Source: Hoeflea sp. (GTDB taxonomy: Bacteria > Pseudomonadota > Alphaproteobacteria > Rhizobiales > Rhizobiaceae). Taken from it: a DNA stretch of 46,633 nucleotides. The notes beneath the pieces were generated by a model. That model did no database searches. It had not been told where the DNA came from and saw only the letters and a list, made by a program, of their open reading frames with translations. Position numbers and translations under genes: made by a program. Shown in pieces: positions 9,060 to 18,676 of this stretch (the stretch's first letter is position 1; every line of letters begins with the position of its first letter). The DNA is taken from positions 1 to 46,633 of the forward strand of contig NZ_JACIYP010000038.1 in NCBI RefSeq assembly GCF_014359905.1. Reading direction: 5' to 3'.

Positions 9060-9836
9060 GATGTTTCCTCCTGTTGAAGTTGAACGTCCTCACCAGAAAG
9101 CGCATGGTCTCGACAACGTCTGGCGGGCGCATGGCGGCGCCGTGACGCCTGGCCTCGCAACGGCCAGGAAGCCCGTGACCCCCGCCGGCCCCGTCCGCTC
9201 CACAAGACATGCCGGACCTGTGTCCAAACCCGTCACCGGAACGAACCGGTGCAGGGTGGAAGCGCAATCCATCAATGTCTTGTTGAAGCCGCCGGGAATT
9301 CTGGAAGAATCGACCGACAGCACGCCACATCCACCGAGCAATCAGTTCCTGGCGTCATGGACTGCCGCCAAGTCAGAATTGTCGAAACACGATGTCAAAC
9401 CAGGATGCACCGGATTTATCCGTCCGGCATTTCACTCTCTGATTTAATAATTAAATTATTACAACCTAAGATAAGTCAAATGAATTTCTTGAAAACGACG
9501 CCGCAAGCCAGGTTCAAGCGCCCGATTTGAGTCCGGTCGGATATGCCGTCCCTCGTAAGTATCTTGAATAAAGCAGAGAATTGCTTAAGCCGAAGGCGCT
9601 GGAACTATGGCAGCCTGCAAGGGGCTGTGGCGTGTAATCCCATGCGCCCGACGACAGCCCACCTGTCCCGCCTCCGACCGGAGAAGGGCGATGAAATGCG
9701 CTCGGCTGGCCGCTGACGGTCTTGCTTCCCGGTCTTCAGGGGCAGGCGCGCCGGGTGCAGGCATGGTGAAGCCCGCGTCGCTCGCCATGCGGGATCAAGC
9801 CCGTGTCTGCTTGCCCCGTGCGATCTTATAACAGGC
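9060..9836. other. Gene-free stretch upstream of the unknown protein
   Basis: About 780 bases without a convincing gene; the open frames here lack family resemblance and good ribosome sites. It holds an AT-rich block around 9430-9500, including a 17-bp palindrome at 9445-9461. That contrast with the GC-rich surroundings suggests a promoter or regulator site for the minus-strand gene starting at 9059, with a long leader. A short hairpin at the right end overlaps the betA stop. Confidence 0.5.
9445..9461. promoter_or_regulatory. AT-rich 17-bp palindrome
   Basis: TAATAATT, one central A, then AATTATTA: a perfect palindrome in an otherwise GC-rich region, about 385 bases before the unknown gene. 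It may be an operator or part of a promoter; chance in an AT-rich patch is also possible. Confidence 0.35.
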
Positions 9837-9850
9837 TCAGGCGAGCCTGT
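9831..9850 (-). terminator. Hairpin over the betA stop
   Basis: The arms ACAGGCTC and GAGCCTGT pair perfectly around a four-base loop and include the betA stop codon. On the minus strand it is followed by TTATAAG rather than a pure T-run. It probably ends the bet transcript, but the evidence is modest. Confidence 0.4.
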
Positions 9851-11507
9851 CGGTGTCACGCCAGTCGGGGTTCATCCATGGCTCGAGATTGCTTGGCGCC
9901 AGCGGCGTCCGGCCCAGAATGTGATCGGCGGCCTTCTCTCCGGTCATGATCGACGGGCCGTTGAGATTGCCATTGGTCACGCGCGGGAAGATCGAGCTGT
10001 CGGCGACGCGCAGGCCGTCGACCCCAATGACGCGGGTTTCCGGATCGACAACCGCGTGGGCATCATCGGCCCGGCCCATCCGGCAGGTGCCGCAGGGGTG
10101 ATAGGCGCTCTCGGCATGGTCGCGGATGAAGCCGTCGAGTTCCGCATCGCTCTGCACATGCGCGCCGGGCTGGATCTCCATGCCGCGAAAGGGATCGAAT
10201 GCGGCTTGCGAAAACACCTCGCGGGTGATGCGGACGGCGCGGCGGAAATCACGCCAGTCATCCGCGTGGCTCATGTAGTTGAACCGGATCACGGGGGCCG
10301 CCTTGGCGTCGCCCGAGCGCAGGCGCACATGGCCACGCGAGGGCGAGCGCATCGGCCCGACATGGGCCTGGAAGCCGTGCATGGGGGCCGCCGCCTTGCC
10401 GTCATAGCGGATGGCGCCGGGCAGGAAATGGAACTGGATGTCGGGGTAGGGCACGCCCGCAGCCGAGCGGATGAAAGCGCAGGCCTCGAACTGGTTCGAG
10501 GCGCCGAGCCCGCGTCGCAAGAACAGCCACTGCGCCCCGATCAGCGCCTTGGAGACGAGGTTCAGCTTGGAGTAGAGCGTGATCGGCTGGATGCATTCCT
10601 GCTGGATATAGAGCTCCAGATGATCCTGCAGATTGGCGCCCACGCCGGGCCGGTCTGCGACCACATCGATGCCGTGCTCGGCAAGATGCGCGCCCGGGCC
10701 GATTCCCGACAGCATCAGCAGTTTCGGCGAGTTGAAGGCGGACGCCGCGATGACGACTTCACGCCGTGCATGAACAACCTGAATCGATCCGTGAACTTCG
10801 ATCTCCACGCCGGTCGCGCGATGATTCTCGATCACAACGCGGCGCGCCAAGCCGCGGACAAGACTCACATTCTTGCGTTTCAGCGCCGGCTTGAGATAGG
10901 CCTCGGCGGTAGACCAGCGCTGGCCCTTGTGGATGGTCTGCTCCATCAGGCCGAAGCCTTCCTGGCGCGATCCGTTGTAATCCTCGGTCACCCCGTAGCC
11001 TGCCTGGCGGCCTGCTTCGATGAAGGCTGAAAACAGCGGATTGACCGCCGGCCCCCGCTGCACGTGCAGCGGCCCATCGGTGCCGCGCCAGCCGTACTCG
11101 CCGCCGATACGGCCATTCTGGTGCGAGGTCTCCATGCGCTTGAAATAGGGCAGCACGTCGGCGAACGACCAGCCCGTGGCGCCCTGGTCGGCCCAGTGGT
11201 TGAAGTCCTCGGCGTGGCCGCGCACGAACACCATGCCGTTGATCGAGGACGATCCGCCGATCACCTTGCCGCGCGGCGCGGCAAGCCTGCGGTTGCCCAG
11301 ATGCGGCTCCGGCTCGGTCGAGTAGCCCCAGTCGTAGATCCCCATGTTCATCGGATAGGACAGCGCCGCGGGCATCTGGATGAACGGCCCGAAATCGGTC
11401 CCGCCATGCTCGATGACGATCACCGAATGCTGGCCGTCCTCGCTCAGCCGCGCGGCCATCGCCGACCCCGCCGAGCCCGCGCCGATGATGACGAAATCTG
11501 CTTGCAT
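9837..11507 (-). CDS. betA: Choline dehydrogenase
   Basis: A GMC-family FAD flavoprotein that oxidises choline to betaine aldehyde at the membrane. The 556 residues start [15 protein letters not shown], with the FAD-binding GxGxxG at 9-14. The GMC signatures [16 protein letters not shown] and SGIGPGAHL follow. The C-terminal active-site region has SAYHPCGTC and a late [10 protein letters not shown] segment. The start at 11507 is chosen because BetA proteins begin this way, with GAGA nine bases upstream; ATG 11516 or a TTG at 11522 would add a few residues. Last gene of the bet operon, 21 bases after betB. Confidence 0.95.
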   Translation of the reverse strand: MQADFVIIGAGSAGSAMAARLSEDGQHSVIVIEHGGTDFGPFIQMPAALSYPMNMGIYDWGYSTEPEPHLGNRRLAAPRGKVIGGSSSINGMVFVRGHAEDFNHWADQGATGWSFADVLPYFKRMETSHQNGRIGGEYGWRGTDGPLHVQRGPAVNPLFSAFIEAGRQAGYGVTEDYNGSRQEGFGLMEQTIHKGQRWSTAEAYLKPALKRKNVSLVRGLARRVVIENHRATGVEIEVHGSIQVVHARREVVIAASAFNSPKLLMLSGIGPGAHLAEHGIDVVADRPGVGANLQDHLELYIQQECIQPITLYSKLNLVSKALIGAQWLFLRRGLGASNQFEACAFIRSAAGVPYPDIQFHFLPGAIRYDGKAAAPMHGFQAHVGPMRSPSRGHVRLRSGDAKAAPVIRFNYMSHADDWRDFRRAVRITREVFSQAAFDPFRGMEIQPGAHVQSDAELDGFIRDHAESAYHPCGTCRMGRADDAHAVVDPETRVIGVDGLRVADSSIFPRVTNGNLNGPSIMTGEKAADHILGRTPLAPSNLEPWMNPDWRDTDRLA

Positions 11508-11528
11508 CTCACTCATTCTCAAACGCGC

Positions 11529-12992
11529 TCAATACGGGCTGTCGACCGGCCCGGTGGCCACGTAGACGCTCTTGAGTTGGGTGTAGTGCTCGATGGCGGC
11601 GTGGCCGTTCTCGCGGCCGATGCCGGATTGCTTGACGCCGCCGAAGGGGGCTTCGACCGGGGTCAGATTGTAGGCGTTGATCCAGGTCGTGCCCGCCTCG
11701 AGCTTCGCCACCACCCGGTGCGCGCGGGTGAGGTCGGCGGTGAACACGCCGGCCGCAAGGCCAAATACTGTGTCGTTGGCGCGCGCCACCGCCTCGTCCT
11801 CGCCGTCAAACGGCAGCACGCTCATCACCGGCCCGAAGATTTCCTCGCGCGCAATCGTCATGTCGTCGGTCACGTCGGCGAACACGGTCGGCTGGATCCA
11901 GGCGCCGGCCTCGAAGCCCTGCAACTCGGGCACGCCGCCGCCGGTCAGGAGCCGCGCGCCTTCGCGTTTTCCCGTCTCGATGTAGCCCAGTACCTTGTCG
12001 CGCTGCGCGACCGAGACCATCGGGCCCAGATGCGTGTCGGGATCGAGCGGGTCCCCGATGCGGATTGCTTCGGTACGGCTCTTCAGCCGTTCGAGGAAGC
12101 GGTCGTAGACGCCGCGCTGGACGAACACGCGGGTGCCGTTCGAGCAGATCTGGCCGGTGGAGTAGAAATTGCCGAGCATCGCCCCGCCGATGGCGCTTTC
12201 GAGATCGGCATCGTCGAACACCAGGATCGGCGACTTGCCGCCAAGCTCCATGGTCACCGCCTTGATGGTCGGCGCTGCAGCGGCCAGCACCTTGGCGCCG
12301 GTCGGCACCGAGCCGGTGAGCGACACCTTGGCGATGCCGGGATGGGAGGCAAGCGCCGCCCCCACGTCGCCATAGCCTTGCACCACGCTGAAGATGCCTG
12401 CCGGAAGGCCCGCATCCGCGAAGGCTTCGGCGAGCAGCAGCGCCGTTAGCGGCGTCATTTCGGACGGTTTGAAGATGAAGGCGTTGCCGCAGGCAAGCGC
12501 CGGCGCCGACTTCCACGCCGCGATCTGGATGGGGTAGTTCCACGCCCCGATGCCTGCGCAGATGCCCAGGGGTTCGCGCCGCGTGTAGACGAAGTCGCCG
12601 CCCAGATCGATGTGCTCGCCGGTGATCGCGCCGGCGAGCCCGCCGAAATATTCGAGCGCATCGGCCGCCGAGGCCGCGTCGGCCACCAGCGTTTCCTGGA
12701 TCGCCTTGCCGGTATCGAGCGTCTCGATGCGGCTGATCTCGTCATTGCGCTGACGCAGGATCTGCGCCGTGCGCAACAGGATCCGTCCTCGCTCCACGCC
12801 CTTGAGCGCCGCCCAGGCCGGCTGCGCCGCCTTGGCGGCGGTCACCGCCGCGTCGATGATCGCCGGCGTCGCCGAGTGGAGCCGCGCGTTCAATTCCCCG
12901 GTGGCCGGATAGGTGCTCTCGATCACCGCGCCGGCGTCATCTTCCGTGTAGTCGCCGGCGATGTGGTGGGAGGCTGGGGGCTGTGCGTTCAT
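11529..12992 (-). CDS. betB: Betaine-aldehyde dehydrogenase
   Basis: Converts betaine aldehyde to glycine betaine with NAD(P) as acceptor. The 487-residue aldehyde dehydrogenase shows WNYP (151-154), catalytic Glu249 in MELGGKSP and nucleophile Cys283 in [14 protein letters not shown], the BetB form of the motif. The start ATG shares one base with the stop of the preceding GST (TAATG), so it is translated by coupling. Order and direction place it between the GST and betA in the operon that makes the osmoprotectant glycine betaine. Confidence 0.96.
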   Translation of the reverse strand: MNAQPPASHHIAGDYTEDDAGAVIESTYPATGELNARLHSATPAIIDAAVTAAKAAQPAWAALKGVERGRILLRTAQILRQRNDEISRIETLDTGKAIQETLVADAASAADALEYFGGLAGAITGEHIDLGGDFVYTRREPLGICAGIGAWNYPIQIAAWKSAPALACGNAFIFKPSEMTPLTALLLAEAFADAGLPAGIFSVVQGYGDVGAALASHPGIAKVSLTGSVPTGAKVLAAAAPTIKAVTMELGGKSPILVFDDADLESAIGGAMLGNFYSTGQICSNGTRVFVQRGVYDRFLERLKSRTEAIRIGDPLDPDTHLGPMVSVAQRDKVLGYIETGKREGARLLTGGGVPELQGFEAGAWIQPTVFADVTDDMTIAREEIFGPVMSVLPFDGEDEAVARANDTVFGLAAGVFTADLTRAHRVVAKLEAGTTWINAYNLTPVEAPFGGVKQSGIGRENGHAAIEHYTQLKSVYVATGPVDSPY

Positions 12993-13633
12993 TATCTTGC
13001 TCTCAACGGTTCGTAGGAGACCATCGCATGGGCGCGATAGGCGGGCCGCGTCTGCAGCGTCTCGAAATAGGCGCGCAAGGCTGGGGTGTCGGCACGGTCG
13101 AACTCATGGGTGAAGTACCGGTGCATCAGATGGCCGCACAGAATGTCGGCAAAGCTGAAGCGCGCGCCGTCGAGATAGGGGCCCTTCTGCAGCCGCGCAT
13201 CCAGAATCAGCGCCAGCGGCTTGAGTTTCTCGATCGCCGCGGCGATCGCGGCCGGATCGCGCAGCGCCACCGGCTGGATCACCATCGGGAAGAAGACGCC
13301 GTTGCCGAAGGCGGGCCCGAAGCTGGTCTTGATCCATTCCGCCCACATGTCGAGCTGCACGCGAACCGCCGGATCGTGGGGCCAGAAGGTTTCGTCGCCA
13401 TATTTGCAGGCGAGATAGCGCACGATCGCCGCGCTCTCGAACATCGGCGCGCCGTCGCCGTCGCGCACCACCGGGACCAGCCCGTTGGGGTTCATCGCCA
13501 GAAAGTCCGGCGTCCGGTTGCCGCCATGGGCATGGCCGATGTCGAGTCTCTCATAGGCGAGCCCCAGCTCGCCGATGCACCACATCACCGCCTGCACATT
13601 GGACGACGTCGCCCTGCCATAGACAGTCAGCAT
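12992..13633 (-). CDS. Glutathione S-transferase inside the bet operon
   Basis: A 213-residue GST: the thioredoxin-like half starts [14 protein letters not shown], the ES pair in [16 protein letters not shown] lies near residue 65, and a helical half follows. The start has GGGGAG upstream. It is packed between betC (one-base gap) and betB (one-base overlap), so it is certainly co-transcribed with the choline pathway. Such an insertion is unlike the plain betICBA order reported for Sinorhizobium. A role in handling the toxic intermediate betaine aldehyde or its glutathione adducts is possible but is inference; the catalytic activity is unknown. Confidence 0.9.
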   Translation of the reverse strand: MLTVYGRATSSNVQAVMWCIGELGLAYERLDIGHAHGGNRTPDFLAMNPNGLVPVVRDGDGAPMFESAAIVRYLACKYGDETFWPHDPAVRVQLDMWAEWIKTSFGPAFGNGVFFPMVIQPVALRDPAAIAAAIEKLKPLALILDARLQKGPYLDGARFSFADILCGHLMHRYFTHEFDRADTPALRAYFETLQTRPAYRAHAMVSYEPLRAR

Positions 13634-13634
13634 C

Positions 13635-15179
13635 TCACTCTCCCCTTGGAAATCTCTTCGATTCTTCCAGCACATTGAGGTCCATGTGGTTGCGCATGTA
13701 GCGCTCCGACGCCTTCTGCAGCGGCTGGAAATCCCACGGATAATAGTTGCCGTTCCGCAGCGCCTCATAGACCACCCAGCGCCGCGCCTGGCTTTCCCGC
13801 ACCTCCGCGTCGTAGCGGCCCATGTCCCATTTCGCCCGCACCTGCGCCATAAAGCTCGCCACCAGATCGGCATGCGCCGGATCCTCCGCCAGATTGGTGA
13901 GCTCCTCCGGGTCGGCGTCGAGATCGAACAAGAGCGGCGGGTCGAGTTCGCAATGGCTGAACTTGTATTTGCCGTCGCGGATCGCCACCAGCGGCGCCTG
14001 CGAGCCCTCGGCCGCATATTCCATCAGCACCGGCGCGGTGCGTGTCTCTCCACCCATCACCGCGACCAGGCTTTCGCCGTCGGTCCAGGGCGCGACTTCT
14101 TCGAGCGACACGCCGGCGAGCTCGGCCAGCGTCGGCGCGATGTCGAGATTGGAGGTGGGTTCTTGCACAAGGCGTGGTTCGGCTCCGGGAACCGCGATCA
14201 TCAGCGGCACGCGGGAGGACCCGTCGAAAAAGCTCATCTTGAACCACATGCCGCGTTCGCCCAGCATGTCGCCATGGTCGGAACAGAACACCACGATGGT
14301 GTTGTCGGCCATCCGCGTGGCTTCCAGCGTTGCGAGAATTCCGCCGATCTTGTCGTCGAGATAGGAGATGTTGGCGAAATAGGCCCGCCGCGAGCGGCGG
14401 ACATGGTTCTCGGTGATGTCGAAGCGCTCGGAATCATTGGCCTTGTAGAGACGCTGCGAATGCCGGTCCATCTCGTCGTAGGGAATGGGAGCCACCCGGG
14501 GCTCGAGTTCCGGGCAGTCCTCGTAGAGATCCCAATATTTCTTCCGCGCCACATAAGGGTCGTGCGGATGGGTGAAGGACACGGTGAGCGCCCAAGGACG
14601 CGCATCGGCGTCCTCGCTCAGGCGCGAGAGCTGGTGCAGCTTTTGGGTGGCGAAGAACGCCACCTCGTCGTCATACTCCATCTGGTTGGAGATCTCGGCC
14701 ACGCCCGCGCCGGTCACCGAGCCCAGATTGTGATACCACCAGTCGATCCGCTCGCCCGGCTTGCGGTAATCCGGCGTCCAGCCGAAATCGGCCGGGTAGA
14801 TGTCGGTGGTCAGCCGCTCCTCGAAGCCGTGCATCTGGTCGGGGCCGACGAAATGCATCTTGCCCGACAGGCAGGTGTAATAGCCCGCGCGCCTCAAATG
14901 ATGCGCATAGGTGGGTATATCGGAGGCGAATTCCGCCGCATTGTCATAGACGCGCGTCCGGTGCGGCAATTGTCCGGCCATGAACGAGGCGCGACCCGGC
15001 GCGCACAGCGGCGAGGCGGTATAGTTGGTGGCAAAGCGGGTCGAGCGGGCGGCGAGCTTCTTCAGGTTCGGCGCATGCAGAAAGCTGGCCGGTCCGTCGG
15101 GAAACAGGGTTCCGTTGAGCTGGTCGACCATGATGATGAGAATGTTGGGGCGGGCGCCCGCTGGCCTGGCCGTACTCAT
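13635..15179 (-). CDS. betC: Choline-sulfatase
   Basis: Hydrolyses choline-O-sulfate to choline and sulfate, letting the cell use this osmolyte as sulfur, carbon and betaine source. The 514 residues hold the sulfatase signature LCAPGRASF, in which Cys59 is the residue matured to formylglycine. An early metal-binding DQ (Asp19-Gln20) and SFTHPHDPY and FCSDHGDMLGERGMW segments also fit. The C-terminal part ends in the extension typical of choline sulfatases. Its ATG overlaps the betI stop (ATGA). No signal peptide is seen, as expected for a cytoplasmic enzyme. Confidence 0.96.
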   Translation of the reverse strand: MSTARPAGARPNILIIMVDQLNGTLFPDGPASFLHAPNLKKLAARSTRFATNYTASPLCAPGRASFMAGQLPHRTRVYDNAAEFASDIPTYAHHLRRAGYYTCLSGKMHFVGPDQMHGFEERLTTDIYPADFGWTPDYRKPGERIDWWYHNLGSVTGAGVAEISNQMEYDDEVAFFATQKLHQLSRLSEDADARPWALTVSFTHPHDPYVARKKYWDLYEDCPELEPRVAPIPYDEMDRHSQRLYKANDSERFDITENHVRRSRRAYFANISYLDDKIGGILATLEATRMADNTIVVFCSDHGDMLGERGMWFKMSFFDGSSRVPLMIAVPGAEPRLVQEPTSNLDIAPTLAELAGVSLEEVAPWTDGESLVAVMGGETRTAPVLMEYAAEGSQAPLVAIRDGKYKFSHCELDPPLLFDLDADPEELTNLAEDPAHADLVASFMAQVRAKWDMGRYDAEVRESQARRWVVYEALRNGNYYPWDFQPLQKASERYMRNHMDLNVLEESKRFPRGE

Positions 15180-15769
15180 ACTGTCCTCCTGCGGATATCC
15201 GACAACTGCGTTTCGATATGGTCCTCGACCAGCGCCACCGCATCGTGTCGCGCGGGTCCCGTGCCCAGCGCCTTGCGGATGTAAAGCCCGTCGATCATCG
15301 CGGCCGCGCCCTCGGCAATGCGTTCCCCGTCGCTTTCTCCGGCGAGCGGGCTCAGGCCGCTCATCAGGTTGGAATGCAGCCGGCGGGCATAAATCGACAA
15401 CAGCCGCCTGATATCGGGCGTGCGATGGGCATCGACATAGAAGGCGAGCCAGGCGGCCACCACGTCATCGGAGAACTGCTTGTCGGAAAAACTCACGGCA
15501 ATGACCGCCGATACCCGCGCCCTATGCGTTTGTGCGGCCTTCAGCGCCTCTTCGGCATCGCCCCTGAGATCGCGCAACAGCGCGCGGACGGATTCGGTGA
15601 TCAGCTGTTCCTTGGAGCCGAAATAATGATGCGCCAGCGCGGCCGAGACCCCGGCGCGACCGGCGATGTCGGACATGGTCACATCCATCGAGCCGCGCGC
15701 GCCGATCGCCTCGATGGCGGCATCTGTCAGGGCCTTGCGGCGAATTGGCTCCATGCCGATTTTTGGCAT
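15176..15769 (-). CDS. betI: TetR-family repressor of the bet operon
   Basis: A 197-residue TetR-type regulator that in related bacteria represses the bet genes until choline binds. The N-terminal helix-turn-helix reads MSDIAGRAGVSAALAHHYFGSKEQL (residues about 29-53, given here in part), close to other BetI proteins. The C-terminal half is the ligand domain. The start at 15769 has GGGAG eight bases upstream; the longer frame to 15850 would run into the operator. It is first in the operon and lies 66 bases downstream of a perfect palindrome that is the likely autoregulatory site. Confidence 0.93.
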   Translation of the reverse strand: MPKIGMEPIRRKALTDAAIEAIGARGSMDVTMSDIAGRAGVSAALAHHYFGSKEQLITESVRALLRDLRGDAEEALKAAQTHRARVSAVIAVSFSDKQFSDDVVAAWLAFYVDAHRTPDIRRLLSIYARRLHSNLMSGLSPLAGESDGERIAEGAAAMIDGLYIRKALGTGPARHDAVALVEDHIETQLSDIRRRTV

Positions 15770-15834
15770 CGTGATATCTCCCTGGGACAAGGATCGTTCG
15801 TCTCGAACAGGCGAAACGATTGGACAGTCTATTT

Positions 15835-15854
15835 TTGATTGATCGGTCAATCAA
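15835..15854. promoter_or_regulatory. BetI-type operator palindrome
   Basis: Two perfect eight-base arms, TTGATTGA and TCAATCAA, flank the spacer TCGG. The size and sequence resemble TetR-family/BetI operators. It sits 66 bases before betI and about 90 before hicA, so it may overlap the bet promoter. Confidence 0.7.
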
Positions 15855-15933
15855 TGAAAAACTGGTGAAAACAAGAGCTGCCCGATACGGGCGCACCAGA
15901 GCTGTTCCTCGCAAGGCGATGCGTTGCCGGAAG

Positions 15934-15985
15934 TGTCGTACAAAAATGTGCGAGAATGGATTGTTTGTCGAACAAAAATATGCGA
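15934..15985 (+). repeat. Two 20-bp direct repeats 32 bases apart, in front of hicA
   Basis: TGTCGTACAAAAATGTGCGA (15934-15953) and TGTCGAACAAAAATATGCGA (15966-15985) differ at two positions. The 32-base period is about three helical turns, so a regulator would meet both on one face of the DNA. The position before hicAB suggests a HicB autoregulatory site overlapping the promoter. Confidence 0.65.
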
Positions 15986-16209
15986 ATTTCGGGTTAAGGG
16001 ACGGAGATGGGCAGTTAAAGCGCGAGGCGTTGCTCCGGGAGTTGAAGGCATATGCCCGAAAACGGGAAAAGCCCATTGAAGTCTTTACCGACAAGAGAAA
16101 GGGCTCCCATTACCGGGTAAGCTTCGATGAAAAGATGACCACCATTAAATCCGGCGAATTGACCCCCGGCTATGTGAGGCTGATCAAGAAACAGCTCGGG
16201 ATCGAATGA
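15946..16209 (+). CDS. hicA: HicA-family mRNA-interferase toxin, start uncertain
   Basis: The conserved part starts LKREALLRELKAYARK and contains KGSHYRV, with the catalytic His of HicA, then TTIKSGELTPG and KKQLGIE. HicA toxins bind and cut RNA and are held by HicB. The start is odd. At the expected position the codon is TTA (16015). The only in-frame ATG (15946) lies inside the first direct repeat and has no ribosome site. A well-placed ATG at 16007 behind AAGGGACGGAG is one frame off and meets TAA after three codons. A one-base loss near 16010-16015 would explain this, making the gene a possible pseudogene. hicB follows 37 bases later. Confidence 0.68.
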   Translation: MCENGLFVEQKYANFGLRDGDGQLKREALLRELKAYARKREKPIEVFTDKRKGSHYRVSFDEKMTTIKSGELTPGYVRLIKKQLGIE

Positions 16210-16246
16210 TCCAGGGGAGAGAAGAGCAGAAAGAAAGCGCAAGAGT

Positions 16247-16678
16247 ATGCAATATGTCTATAGGGCGGTCTTCGAACCTGACCCGGATGGCGGGGTCCTG
16301 GTTACATTTCCCGATATTCCCGGCGCCATTACCCATGGCGCGGATCGGGCCGACGCCATAGCAAGCGCCCGCGAGGCGCTGGGACTTGCCCTGCGCGGCA
16401 TGATCGCTGAGGGCGGAGTCTTGCCGCCGTCGAGGGAGGATCAGACCGGGTTGGTCGAAATCGCCGTCGACCCCGCGACCGCTCTGAAGCTCGCGGTGAT
16501 CGAGGCGTTTGCGGCAAGCGGCCTGTCGAAATCCGAGCTGGCGCGGCGGCTGGGTAGGCAGGAGACCGAGGCCCGACGTATTCTGGATCTCGATCATCCT
16601 ACCAAACTTGCCCTCATCGAGGCGGCGCTGGCGGTTCTGGGCCGCGAGATCGTGGTGTCGGTGCGCGACGCGGCCTGA
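16247..16678 (+). CDS. hicB: HicB-family antitoxin with helix-turn-helix
   Basis: The 143 residues start with the HicB partial RNase-H-like fold: YRAVFEPDPDGGVLVTFPDIPGA, given here only in outline, with the typical FPDIPGAITHG and EALGLAL motifs. The C-terminal third carries a DNA-binding helix-turn-helix (GLSKSELARRLGRQETEARRI, in part), used to bind HicA and repress the operon. The toxin-first order is standard for hicAB. An AAGAG stretch precedes the ATG. If hicA is broken, this protein would be an orphan antitoxin/regulator. Confidence 0.88.
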   Translation: MQYVYRAVFEPDPDGGVLVTFPDIPGAITHGADRADAIASAREALGLALRGMIAEGGVLPPSREDQTGLVEIAVDPATALKLAVIEAFAASGLSKSELARRLGRQETEARRILDLDHPTKLALIEAALAVLGREIVVSVRDAA

Positions 16679-16713
16679 TCGTCGTCAGGGCCTTCCAAGC
16701 CTCCGGTGAAACC

Positions 16714-17748
16714 TCACATCGTGCTGTCTGGCGGCTCTGCACTGTCTTCCGTCACGGCCGGAACGCCGGTGGCGATCACCGTCTCGCCCACCGGGGCGGG
16801 TGTCGTGGCACGTTCCGGAGCCCTCAGCTCCCGGTATCCGATATAGAGGCCCGCGCCGATGATCAGCGCCATGCCGGCCAGGGTGTTGAGCCCCGGTACC
16901 TCGTCCCACACCAGCCATGCTGCTGTGGTGGCGAACGGCAGATAGGCATAGTCAAAGGGCGCAATCAGGCTGGCGCTGGCCACCTGATAGGCGCGGCTGA
17001 GCAGGATATAGCCGGTCATCCCGATCAGGCCGAGCAGGGTCAGGTGGGCCAGTTGCCCGGCACCGGGGATGACGAACTCGAACCGCAGATGATGGAACTC
17101 CGGACCCATCGGCACCAGCGTATTGACCAGCCAGCCGAGCGGCCAGATGAACACGCCGGAAAACCCGATGGTCCACAGGCCCATGGTCAGGCTGCTTTCG
17201 CCGTCGCCGACCCTCCGCGTCAGAATCATTGAGGCGGCGTAGGTCGCCGCACACAAAAGTGGCAGCAGCGCCACCCACTGGAAGCTGTCCTGACCCGGCG
17301 CCATGGCGATCATCACGCCGGCAAAGCCCACCGCCAGCGCCCCGATCCGGTGCGGTCCCATCCGCTCACCCAGGAAAATCGCCGCCAGGATGCCGATGAA
17401 CAGCGGCGCGGAGAAGAAGATCGTCGAGACTTCTGCCAGCCCCATGAAGGGAAACGCGGCGTAAAACATCGCAAATCCGGTGGTCAGCAGGAACGCCCTG
17501 AGCAGGTGAATTGGCCAGAGCGGCGTGTAGAGCCGGTGGTTGCCGCCAAGCCAGACGATCAGCGGCGCAAGCACCAGGACTGCGACGCAGGCGCGGGCAA
17601 AGATCAGCATCCACAGCGGCTGCGCCGCCATCAGATCCTTGACCATCAGGTCCTGTCCGACAAAGCACCACGCCCCGCCGAGCACGCAGGCGATTCCTTC
17701 AACCGGACGCGAGGACTGGGCGGGCGCAACGGCGACGACGGCTGTCAT
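16714..17748 (-). CDS. EamA/DMT-family transporter
   Basis: A 344-residue membrane protein with about ten hydrophobic segments in two EamA repeats; the first repeat has FAMFYAAFPFMGLAEVS and FLGERMG, and the second repeats that pattern (YLPFATTAAWLVWDE). Members export metabolites such as amino acids or purines; the substrate cannot be told. The soluble tail after residue about 320 is acidic and unusual in length. The start at 17748 is preceded by GGGGGG; the TTG at 17769 is less likely. It is transcribed towards hicB, convergently. Confidence 0.88.
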   Translation of the reverse strand: MTAVVAVAPAQSSRPVEGIACVLGGAWCFVGQDLMVKDLMAAQPLWMLIFARACVAVLVLAPLIVWLGGNHRLYTPLWPIHLLRAFLLTTGFAMFYAAFPFMGLAEVSTIFFSAPLFIGILAAIFLGERMGPHRIGALAVGFAGVMIAMAPGQDSFQWVALLPLLCAATYAASMILTRRVGDGESSLTMGLWTIGFSGVFIWPLGWLVNTLVPMGPEFHHLRFEFVIPGAGQLAHLTLLGLIGMTGYILLSRAYQVASASLIAPFDYAYLPFATTAAWLVWDEVPGLNTLAGMALIIGAGLYIGYRELRAPERATTPAPVGETVIATGVPAVTEDSAEPPDSTM

Positions 17749-18048
17749 GGTCAATCCCCCCGGTCTCAACTGGTTGACTGCAAACGGAGCGCGGACGCGC
17801 CCTCGGCGCGGCCAGCGTGAACCCGCAAGACCCCATGCAGGATTTTGATCTGTCGTGCGCGTCTGTCCGCGACACCGGCTCCGAAATCCGCCGGTCGCGG
17901 CAGCCTGCCGTCGTCAACCCACCGGGCCGCGCAGCGCCAGGTCCGGCGCGGCATCCACGAAACTGCCGGCCGTTTCGATGCTGACAAAAACTGACAGCGT
18001 CGGGCTGCTATTCTGCAGCCTCGATCAACCCCTGTCAGGATGTCTGTC

Positions 18049-18657
18049 ATGCTCACCCTCTATCATGCGCCCCAATCCCGCTCATCCCGTATCGTCCGCC
18101 TGCTCGATGAGCTCGGCGTTCTCGACCAGGTCGAGATCCGCATCGTCACGATCGCCCGCCATGACGGCTCGGGCGGCGCCGATCCGGCCAATCCCCATCC
18201 CGAGGGCAAGGTGCCGTTGCTGGTCCATGACGGCGTCGAGATCTGGGAATCGAGCGCCATCATTCTCTATCTCACCGAGCTTTTCCCCGATGCCGGTCTC
18301 GGCCGGCCGATCGGGCATCCTGAGCGGGGGCCCTATCTGAGCTGGCTTGCCTGGTATGGCGACGTGATGGAGCCGGTGATGGTGTTCAAGATCGCGGGCC
18401 TCTCGCATCGGCTTCTTGACGTGACCTTCCGCGGTGTCGGCGAGATGACCGCGCGGCTTTCCGGCCAGCTCAGCAAAACGCCCTACATACTGGGCAACAC
18501 GTTCTCCGCCGCCGACCTGCTGCTGAGCTCGACCTTTGTCTGGATGCCTGATGCCACGCCCGACGTGCCCGCGATCAGGGACTGGATGGCGCGCTGCGAG
18601 GCGCGCCCTTCGGCGGCCCGGCAGGTGGCCTATGACAAGGCGCATGCGGCGGCCTGA
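18049..18657 (+). CDS. Glutathione S-transferase family protein
   Basis: A GST of 202 residues with the thioredoxin-like half MLTLYHAPQSRSSRIVRLL and the ES pair of the glutathione site in WESSAIILYL (near residue 67). The helical C-terminal half contains SAADLLLSS. The ATG at 18049 has AGGA eight bases upstream; ATG 18040 overlaps that site and is less likely. It is the third GST gene in the window and shares no clear operon, standing between two minus-strand genes. Substrate unknown. Confidence 0.88.
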   Translation: MLTLYHAPQSRSSRIVRLLDELGVLDQVEIRIVTIARHDGSGGADPANPHPEGKVPLLVHDGVEIWESSAIILYLTELFPDAGLGRPIGHPERGPYLSWLAWYGDVMEPVMVFKIAGLSHRLLDVTFRGVGEMTARLSGQLSKTPYILGNTFSAADLLLSSTFVWMPDATPDVPAIRDWMARCEARPSAARQVAYDKAHAAA

Positions 18658-18676
18658 GCCCGCGCCCAAGGCCGCC

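Noticed and set aside
9052-9447. 131-residue open frame on the plus strand in the gene-free leader
   Set aside because: No ribosome site, no domain, and proline-rich composition of a chance frame.
11064-12449. 461-residue open frame on the plus strand
   Set aside because: Opposite betA/betB; composition is that of an antisense frame.
13686-15284. 532-residue open frame on the plus strand
   Set aside because: Antisense shadow of betC, which has a complete sulfatase signature on the other strand.
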